A stretch of DNA of 7,440 bases from positions 1-7,440 of the forward strand of contig CAMTOT010000137.1 in the NCBI GenBank assembly GCA_947074165.1. The letters run 5' to 3'. Of this stretch, positions 1-5,197 are shown piece by piece; positions within the stretch are counted from its first letter, which is position 1; the number at the start of each line of letters is the position of its first letter. Source of the stretch: an uncultured Bacteroidales bacterium. GTDB taxonomy: Bacteria > Bacteroidota > Bacteroidia > Bacteroidales > JAUNSR01. Under the pieces are notes generated by a model, which saw only the letters and a program-made list of their open reading frames with translations, was not told where the DNA came from and ran no database searches. The translations under genes were made by a program, and so were the position numbers.

Positions 1-52
1 TCAACGTGTCGATAGAGATGACATAATATGTGAAAGCTCAGTTATTATTTAC
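1..52. other. Non-genomic leader upstream of the Illumina P5 adapter
   Basis: This stretch lies outside the Illumina P5 sequence, so it cannot be native DNA of the organism. It contains ATGT at 28-31 and TCAGTTA at 38-44 followed by TATT, in the same order as in the Oxford Nanopore ligation adapter as I remember it, but with several mismatches. The most likely reading is a poorly base-called long-read adapter or read start. The nanopore assignment is an inference; that the bases are non-genomic is much surer. Confidence 0.6.
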
Positions 53-121
53 ATGATACGGCGACCACCGGGTGCTAAACCAGGACGTACACTCTTTCCC
101 TACACGACGCTCTTCCGATCT
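53..121 (+). other. Illumina P5 / i5 index / TruSeq read-1 adapter (contaminant)
   Basis: Positions 53-70 match the P5 flow-cell sequence (ATGATACGGCGACCACCG). Positions 71-80 occupy the place of AGATCTACAC but match it at only 6 of 10 bases, so this part is corrupted. Positions 81-88 read CAGGACGT, which I recognise as TruSeq HT i5 index D507. Positions 89-121 match the 33-nt TruSeq read-1 primer without a mismatch and end in GCTCTTCCGATCT. Native insert begins at 122. This is library-construction sequence and should be trimmed. Confidence 0.98.
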
Positions 122-151
122 CTCGAATTTTAATTTTAAGTTTTAAAATTT

Positions 152-180
152 AATATTATTGTTACGTAATAATATTTTTT
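152..180 (+). promoter_or_regulatory. AT-only hairpin with T-run in the ino1 leader
   Basis: AATATTATT (152-160) and AATAATATT (168-176) are perfect inverted repeats around a 7-nt loop, followed by a short T-run. This could be a weak terminator of a gene lying left of the insert. The same bases also allow a poor Bacteroidota-type promoter: TTTA at 149-152, a 20-nt gap, then TATTTTTT at 173-180, compared with the TTTG / TAnnTTTG consensus. The region is so AT-rich that either reading could be chance. No gene is visible between 122 and 236. Confidence 0.25.
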
Positions 181-236
181 AAATCAGGAATATAGACTGT
201 AATAATAATGATTACAGGAATAAAGATTAACACATT

Positions 237-1535
237 ATGAATGATATTAAAGTAGAAAGTCCTTCCGGCAAACTTGGTGTTATGATTGTCGGTCTTGGCG
301 GTGCCGTATCGTCAACATTTATAACGGGAACACTAGCCTCAAGAAAAGGGCTTACGCAGCCTATCGGCTCAATTACACAGCTATCTACACTCAAAATAGG
401 TAAAGGTGATAATAAAAGAGAACCGATGCTTAAAGATGTGGTGCCATTGGCTAATCTTAATGACCTTGTGTTTGGTGGTTGGGATATATTTGAAGAAAAC
501 GTATATCTGGCGGCTAAACATGCAGAGGTGCTTAAAGATAAAGATATAGATCTTGTAAAAGAGGAGCTTGAAGCGATAAAGCCGTTGAAAGGCGCATTTG
601 ACAATAAGTTTGTGACCAGACTACACGGTACATGGACTAAGGATTGCGCTACAAAATGGGATATGGTAGAGTCTATACGTCAGGATATTCGTGATTTTAA
701 ATCAGAGAACAAACTTGACAGAGTTGTTGTATTATGGTCGGCAAGTACAGAAATCTATGTGCCGATGACAGAGACACACTTCTCTCTTGAATCGCTTGAA
801 AAGGCAATGAAGGAAAACTCTGCAGAGATAGCGCCAAGTATGTGTTACGCTTACGCTGCAATCGCAGAAGGAGTGCCTTTTATAAATGGAGCTCCCGGGC
901 TGACAATCGATATGCCGGCTATCTGGGAACTTGCGGATAAAAATAAGGTAGCTATTTGTGGTAAAGACTATAAGACGGGACAGACATTTATGAAAACAGT
1001 GCTTGCTCCTGCTCTTAAAACGAGGATGCTTGGTCTGAACGGTTGGTTCTCTACAAATATTCTTGGTAATCGAGACGGAGAGGTTCTTGATGATCCGGAT
1101 TCATTTAAGACAAAAGAGGTTAGTAAGCTGTCGGTTATTGATACTATCCTTCAGCCGGAGAAACATCCTGAGCTTTACGGAAATATATTTCATAAGGTGC
1201 GTATCAATTATTATCCGCCACGCAAAGATAATAAAGAGGGTTGGGACAATATTGATATATTCGGGTGGATGGGATATCCGATGCAGATTAAGGTTGATTT
1301 CCTTTGTCGTGATTCGATTCTTGCGGCACCGTTGTGTCTTGATCTTGTATTGTTTACGGATCTGTCTCAGCGTTGCGGGCTCTATGGCATTCAGGATTGG
1401 CTTTCATTCTATTTTAAGAGCCCTATGCATAAGCTTGACGAACAGCCGGAGCACGATATTTTTGCCCAGGATGCTAAAATGAGAAACACTCTTAGAAGGA
1501 TTATAGGCGAACCCGTGTGTGATTATATTGATTAA
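237..1535 (+). CDS. ino1: Inositol-3-phosphate synthase (myo-inositol-1-phosphate synthase)
   Basis: This cytoplasmic NAD-dependent enzyme converts D-glucose-6-phosphate to 1D-myo-inositol-3-phosphate, the committed step to inositol. The 432-residue product has the N-terminal Rossmann dinucleotide-binding loop GLGGAVSST (19-27), GWDIFEENVYLAAKHAEVL (81-99) and VVLWSAST (164-171). The family's catalytic core follows: FINGAPGLTIDMPAI (215-229), GKDYKTGQT (242-250), LGNRDGEVLDDPDSF (276-290) and KTKEVSK (291-297), which include lysines expected in the active site. Length fits the shorter prokaryotic form, not the 510-560-residue eukaryotic form. The start is the first ATG in frame and leaves a normal N-terminus; no Shine-Dalgarno is seen, as is usual in Bacteroidota. 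In Bacteroides thetaiotaomicron the homologue sits in a cluster for inositol phospholipid and sphingolipid synthesis. Here no CDP-alcohol transferase or phosphatidylglycerophosphatase-like gene follows, and a terminator ends the transcript. Confidence 0.95.
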   Translation: MNDIKVESPSGKLGVMIVGLGGAVSSTFITGTLASRKGLTQPIGSITQLSTLKIGKGDNKREPMLKDVVPLANLNDLVFGGWDIFEENVYLAAKHAEVLKDKDIDLVKEELEAIKPLKGAFDNKFVTRLHGTWTKDCATKWDMVESIRQDIRDFKSENKLDRVVVLWSASTEIYVPMTETHFSLESLEKAMKENSAEIAPSMCYAYAAIAEGVPFINGAPGLTIDMPAIWELADKNKVAICGKDYKTGQTFMKTVLAPALKTRMLGLNGWFSTNILGNRDGEVLDDPDSFKTKEVSKLSVIDTILQPEKHPELYGNIFHKVRINYYPPRKDNKEGWDNIDIFGWMGYPMQIKVDFLCRDSILAAPLCLDLVLFTDLSQRCGLYGIQDWLSFYFKSPMHKLDEQPEHDIFAQDAKMRNTLRRIIGEPVCDYID

Positions 1536-1555
1536 TATATTTAATTATTTATATG

Positions 1556-1602
1556 AAGGTTCTGTATAAAACTCTCTGAGGGATTTATACAGGACCTTTT
1601 TT
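1556..1602 (+). terminator. Rho-independent terminator of ino1
   Basis: A 15-bp stem pairs AAGGTTCTGTATAAA (1556-1570) with TTTATACAGGACCTT (1584-1598), with one G-U pair and a 13-nt loop, and it runs into six T (1597-1602). The stem starts 20 nt after the ino1 stop. Its T-run ends only 9 nt before the ATG of the next gene at 1612, so it could also act as an attenuator or leader structure for that gene. Confidence 0.85.
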
Positions 1603-1611
1603 GTTTACAAT

Positions 1612-2409
1612 ATGAGGAAGTTTTATTATACATTTTTATTATTGTTTTTTTTAGGTGGTTGTGGTCTTATTGATTATCATCCTTACGATGGCAGGATAAC
1701 CGGTGATAAGGATATCAACGCGACTAATATAAGTCGTATCGAAGCTATATGTAAAGATAAATCTACGATACGTTTTATAATGATGGGAGATACTCAGAGG
1801 TGGTATGACGAAACAGAGCTATTTGTGAAAGATGTCAACAAGAGGGGTGATATTGATTTCGTAATACACGGAGGCGATGTCTCTGATTTTGGGATGACAG
1901 TAGAGTTTGAGTGGGTGCATAACATAATGAAAAAGCTAAATGTGCCTTATGTAGCTTTGCTTGGCAACCACGATATAATCGGTAACGGCATTGAGGTGTT
2001 TAATAAAATGTATGGAAAAGAGAATTTTTCTTTTGTAGCCGGCTCAACGAAGTTTGTTTGTTTAAATACTAATGCGCTTGAGTTTGATTATTCTCATCCT
2101 GTGCCCGATTTTAGTTTTATGAAATCTGAGATTATCGATTCTAAAAGATACGATAAATCGGTGGTTGTCATGCATGTCCCTCCTTACGATCAGCAGTTTG
2201 ACAATAATGTACTTGATCCGTTTCAATATTATATAAAGCAGTTTAATAATCTGCAGTTTTGTCTTTACGCTCATGTTCACAGACTTAAAGCCGATGATAT
2301 GTTTGGCGACGGGGTATGGTATTACGGTACTCATTGCATGAAAGGGAGATGTTATTATTTATTTACGTTAACACCTGAAGGTTATGATTATGAGGTTGTA
2401 TATTTTTAA
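1612..2409 (+). CDS. Calcineurin-like metallophosphoesterase lipoprotein
   Basis: The 265-residue product begins with a lipoprotein signal, MRKFYYTFLLLFFLGGC, with lipobox LGGC and lipidated Cys17. It should therefore be anchored in the envelope on the periplasmic or outer-membrane side. The rest is a compact metallophosphoesterase domain with motifs in order: GDTQ (59-62), GGDVSDFG (87-94), GNHD (118-121), MHVPP (187-191) and AHVH (220-223). These are the metal ligands of a dinuclear phosphoesterase. Motif I has Gln where the classical D-x-H has His, and the last motif is AHVH rather than GHxH. The GDTQ form occurs in other members, so activity is plausible. The substrate cannot be told from sequence; nucleotides, phospholipid head groups and inositol phosphates are possible. 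The lipobox near the N-terminus supports the start at 1612. The gene overlaps the following one and probably shares its transcript. Confidence 0.88.
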   Translation: MRKFYYTFLLLFFLGGCGLIDYHPYDGRITGDKDINATNISRIEAICKDKSTIRFIMMGDTQRWYDETELFVKDVNKRGDIDFVIHGGDVSDFGMTVEFEWVHNIMKKLNVPYVALLGNHDIIGNGIEVFNKMYGKENFSFVAGSTKFVCLNTNALEFDYSHPVPDFSFMKSEIIDSKRYDKSVVVMHVPPYDQQFDNNVLDPFQYYIKQFNNLQFCLYAHVHRLKADDMFGDGVWYYGTHCMKGRCYYLFTLTPEGYDYEVVYF

Positions 2410-3028
2410 TATATTATTTCTGTTGTCCTCTTTTTTGTGCTTTTCACAGAAAGAAGAGAGAATGATAGCGTCATATGAGAGGCACGTTGATAAAATGGAG
2501 TCACACTGGAATGCTCTTATACCTCAGTATCTTAAGGTTCAGTATGCCGGCTCTATGGGGGTGGTTTCAGTAGGTACCGGTTGGGCATATTATAAGGATA
2601 AGCTCGAGACGGATGTGATGCTTGGATATCTGCCTAAGTTTGATGACAAGCAATACAAGCTTACTCTTACTTTTAAGCAGAATTATATGCCGTGGAATCT
2701 GAGTACTCCATATGAACGTTTATCTGTACAACCGCTTGCGTGTGGTATGTATGTCAATTCGATAATGGATGACCGCTTCTGGAAAAAGGAGCCTGACCGC
2801 TATCCGAGTGATTATTATAAGTTCTCTACAAGAATACGTTTTCATATATTTCTTGGACAGCGTCTTATTATAGACTTAACGGGAAAATCAAAAAGGCATA
2901 AATCAGTTACACTTTTTTATGAACTGAGCACGTGCGATCTTTACTTTATAAGTGCGGTGACAAACAAATACTTAAAGCCGGTAGATTACCTAAGCCTATC
3001 TTTCGGGGCTAAATGGCAGATTATCTGA
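2384..3028 (+). CDS. Uncharacterised secreted protein, probable outer-membrane beta-barrel
   Basis: I do not recognise the family. The 214-residue product starts with a clear signal peptide, with the hydrophobic stretch LYIFNILFLLSSFLCFS (5-21) and likely cleavage just before Gln22. The mature part is rich in alternating polar and hydrophobic segments with glycine and aromatic residues: about 57-71 (SMGVVSVGTGWAYYK), 74-83, 89-100, 113-124, 146-156, 174-193 and a final 202-214 ending LSLSFGAKWQII. This is what a small outer-membrane barrel of about eight to ten strands looks like. No enzyme motif is evident. Its start overlaps the preceding phosphoesterase by 26 nt (ATG at 2384) or 20 nt (ATG at 2390); the second start gives an equally good signal peptide. 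The overlap implies translational coupling, and a strong terminator follows 51 nt after the stop. Confidence 0.8.
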   Translation: MIMRLYIFNILFLLSSFLCFSQKEERMIASYERHVDKMESHWNALIPQYLKVQYAGSMGVVSVGTGWAYYKDKLETDVMLGYLPKFDDKQYKLTLTFKQNYMPWNLSTPYERLSVQPLACGMYVNSIMDDRFWKKEPDRYPSDYYKFSTRIRFHIFLGQRLIIDLTGKSKRHKSVTLFYELSTCDLYFISAVTNKYLKPVDYLSLSFGAKWQII

Positions 3029-3079
3029 TTTTCCAAATGGCCGCACAAATATTCCACATAGCTTAATCAAATTATATAC

Positions 3080-3114
3080 AAAGCCCAAAGGTTAAAAACT
3101 TTGGGCTTTCTTTT
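3080..3114 (+). terminator. Rho-independent terminator after the phosphoesterase-barrel pair
   Basis: A perfect 11-bp stem pairs AAAGCCCAAAG (3080-3090) with CTTTGGGCTTT (3099-3109) around an 8-nt loop, and is followed by C and four T. It ends the left-hand transcript and separates it from the pectate lyase gene. Confidence 0.92.
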
Positions 3115-3125
3115 AATCTACCATA

Positions 3126-3156
3126 TTTGTCATTTTTTACTCTCTCTTTATATTCA
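3126..3156 (+). promoter_or_regulatory. Candidate Bacteroidota promoter for the pectate lyase gene
   Basis: TTTG at 3126-3129 is followed after 19 nt by TATATTCA (3149-3156). This resembles the Bacteroidota primary-sigma pattern TTTG, 19-21 nt, TAnnTTTG, with the last two bases of the second box mismatched. Transcription would start near 3163 and leave a leader of about 40 nt before the ATG at 3206. The position, just after a terminator, is right, but the surrounding DNA is AT-rich and the match is imperfect. No regulator site could be identified. Confidence 0.3.
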
Positions 3157-3205
3157 TATTAAATAATATTGCATCATAAATCTTTATGACCTAAAAATTA
3201 GTAAT

Positions 3206-5011
3206 ATGAATAAAAAACTACTATCCGCATTTTTGCTTTCTTCACTTTGTGCTACGTCATTAATAAACGCTCAACAGATAGCTTTCCCGGGAGCTGAGGG
3301 TTGGGGTAGGTTCGCCACAGGCGGACGTGCCATTGATGAGCGTGGAAGTAATATATATTTTGTGACAACTCTTGAGGATTATCTGGATTCGGAAACTCCG
3401 ATTGAAGGCTCTTTGAGATGGGCGCTTAATACAGGCGATGATACACCTCGTACCATTTTGTTTAAGGTGGGAGGAACTATAAATCTTAAATCAAGACTTA
3501 AAGCCGGTAAGCCAAATGTAACGATAGCCGGACAGTCTGCTCCCGGCGGCGGGATATGTATATCAGGAGCTAATATATACATGCATAGCAATAATTATAT
3601 CGTACGCCATTTGCGTTTCAGAGCGGGCGATATTTCTAATTCTAATTATTCAGCTCTTGGTATTGAGAATGCTCAGAATATAATCATAGACCATTGTTCG
3701 TTTAGCTGGTCTATGGAGGAAAATGTGACTATGTATGACAATAAATACACAACTATGCAGTGGTGTATATTGAGTGAGCCGCTTTATTATTCTCGTCATC
3801 AAAAGGGAGAACGCGGATACGGTTCGCAATGGGGAGGCGAACATTCGTCATATCACCATAATCTTATAGCGCATTGCGTGAGCCGCGCTCCGCGAGTAAA
3901 TGGCGCGAGAGATAAATCATCATGGGGGCATGACTTCTTTGTAGATACTGAGATTGTAAATAATGTGATTTACAACTGGGGTAATAAAGGCGCTGTTTAT
4001 GGAGGTGAGCTTGAGGCTGTTGTTGAGGATGCTTATAGCTATACTAATCTGATTAATAATTATTACAAACCGGGTCCGACTACGAATACGTTTCAGGAAA
4101 GATGGTTTGCTGATATGTCACATACATCGAGTAAAGCTACAGGGCTTGGCAGATGGCATGTAGAGGGAAATATGTTTGAGATAAATGAGTATAAAAACGA
4201 TAAGAATAAGGGTGACCATACAGCTGTAAATAATAATAACTGGCTTTACGCAGAAGAATCAAATTCGAAAAAGGCTCTTAACCCTCGCGCGGGAATTGAT
4301 TTTGTAAATGATATTAAACTTACAGAGGCGAGCGCAACCGGGGAAATAACTGTTCAGGACGCTTATTCAGCTTATAAGGATGTTGTAAAATATGCAGGCG
4401 CACAATTGCCAAAACTTGATGAGGTAGACGCGCGTATACTTGCTGAGGCGGCAGGAGAGATTGCTCCGAAAGATTATGGGACAGTTAAGGTTGGTTCGAC
4501 AACAAAATATCCCGGTATAATCAACTCTCAGGATGATCTGAAACCTGAAGGAGCTGGAGAAGAATGGTCTGCATGGCCTGATCTTTCAATGAAAGAAAAC
4601 GAGAGTCTGCCTATAGATACAGATAACGACGGTATACCTGACGCTTGGGAGGATGCAAACGGATTGGATAGTAACAATGCTGATGATTCGGCTCTTATCG
4701 CGTCTAACGGGTATTCAAATCTTGAGAATTATCTAAATTCAATTGTTGCTACATCAATAAAAGAGAGTGTAACTGAGTCAAAGAATGAATTAAAGTCATT
4801 TTATGATAAGCAAAATCGAAAGATATCTTTCAATGCCGGTGTAAATCCTCTTACTCTTGATATTTATTCAGTGCATGGCGCAAAAGTAAAGAGTACTGAC
4901 GTAAGCGCTGCTTCTACGGTTGATTGCACTTCTCTTAATAAAGGGATTTATATTCTTAACTGGATTTTAAAAACCGGTGAAACAATTACCGAAAAGATGA
5001 TAATCAGATAA
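3206..5011 (+). CDS. Secreted pectate lyase (PL1-like) with T9SS C-terminal sorting domain
   Basis: The 601-residue product should cleave polygalacturonate by beta-elimination outside the cell. A Sec signal peptide ends near INA|QQ (residue 22). The mature protein begins IAFPGAEGWGRFATGGR (25-41), typical of Bacteroidota pectate lyases. A right-handed beta-helix follows with VGGTINLKS (88-96), PNVTIAGQSAPGGGICI (103-119), IIIDHCSFSWSMEEN (159-173, likely Ca2+ ligand and core) and SRAPRVNGA (226-234), which carries the candidate catalytic arginine. DTDNDGIPDAWEDANGLD (471-488) is a calcium-binding DxDxDG segment like thrombospondin type-3 repeats. The end, about 527-601 (LDIYSVHGAKV, LNKGIYILNW, EKMIIR), is a type A T9SS sorting domain, implying outer-membrane translocation and surface attachment or release. 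The gene has its own terminators on both sides and converges on the susD-like gene. Lyase family assignment is strong; exact substrate is inferred. Confidence 0.92.
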   Translation: MNKKLLSAFLLSSLCATSLINAQQIAFPGAEGWGRFATGGRAIDERGSNIYFVTTLEDYLDSETPIEGSLRWALNTGDDTPRTILFKVGGTINLKSRLKAGKPNVTIAGQSAPGGGICISGANIYMHSNNYIVRHLRFRAGDISNSNYSALGIENAQNIIIDHCSFSWSMEENVTMYDNKYTTMQWCILSEPLYYSRHQKGERGYGSQWGGEHSSYHHNLIAHCVSRAPRVNGARDKSSWGHDFFVDTEIVNNVIYNWGNKGAVYGGELEAVVEDAYSYTNLINNYYKPGPTTNTFQERWFADMSHTSSKATGLGRWHVEGNMFEINEYKNDKNKGDHTAVNNNNWLYAEESNSKKALNPRAGIDFVNDIKLTEASATGEITVQDAYSAYKDVVKYAGAQLPKLDEVDARILAEAAGEIAPKDYGTVKVGSTTKYPGIINSQDDLKPEGAGEEWSAWPDLSMKENESLPIDTDNDGIPDAWEDANGLDSNNADDSALIASNGYSNLENYLNSIVATSIKESVTESKNELKSFYDKQNRKISFNAGVNPLTLDIYSVHGAKVKSTDVSAASTVDCTSLNKGIYILNWILKTGETITEKMIIR

Positions 5012-5021
5012 TTAAATAATA

Positions 5022-5141
5022 TTTTATCAGACGCTCGACCTACCTATTTGAATAGAAGATGTATCAATGAGATATAAAATAAATACTACTACTATATAAT
5101 AATTTATATAAAATTACTAACCCTTCCGAGGTCTGATAAAA
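5022..5141. repeat. 11-bp inverted repeat 98 nt apart in the convergent intergenic region
   Basis: TTTTATCAGAC (5022-5032) and GTCTGATAAAA (5131-5141) are exact inverted copies. Allowing one bulged G, the pairing extends by CTCG (5034-5037) and CGAG (5127-5130). Between them the DNA is AT-rich, has no reading frame worth calling, and holds a smaller hairpin of TATATAA (5093-5099) and TTATATA (5104-5110). It could fold as a long stem in the 3' untranslated region of the pectate lyase mRNA. Confidence 0.7.
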
Positions 5142-5142
5142 G

Positions 5143-5180
5143 CATAAAAAAAGCGGGAATTAATTCCCGCTTTTTTTATG
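5143..5180. terminator. Bidirectional terminator, perfect 38-nt palindrome
   Basis: The core GCGGGAATTAATTCCCGC (5153-5170) is flanked by seven A on the left (5146-5152) and seven T on the right (5171-5177), with CAT and ATG outside them. The whole segment is its own reverse complement. Read from either side it gives a GC-rich stem followed by a U-run, so it can end both the pectate lyase transcript and the susC/susD-like transcript. It begins 17 nt beyond the susD-like stop. Confidence 0.93.
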
Positions 5181-5197
5181 TATATGTGAAAATCTAA

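Noticed and set aside
227..604. 125-codon open frame on the - strand, opposite the start of ino1
   Set aside because: It lies fully within ino1 apart from a few bases. Its serine- and leucine-rich composition has no recognisable domain, and ino1 is unmistakable on the other strand.
1063..1482. 139-codon open frame on the + strand inside ino1
   Set aside because: It is an out-of-frame shadow rich in Arg, Ile and Cys, whereas the ino1 frame keeps all family motifs through this region.
3029..3205. Possible small gene between the barrel gene and the pectate lyase
   Set aside because: The 177 nt hold only a terminator and an AT-rich leader; no start codon opens a frame of useful length.
5085..5110. 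TACTACTACTA triplets and AT repeats as a CRISPR or microsatellite array
   Set aside because: There are only about three imperfect triplet units, with no spacers and no cas genes. It looks like ordinary AT-rich intergenic DNA.
5022..5141. Invertible promoter of the Bacteroides type
   Set aside because: The segment lies at the 3' ends of both neighbouring genes, contains no TAnnTTTG promoter on either strand, and has no invertase gene nearby. It is kept only as a plain inverted repeat.
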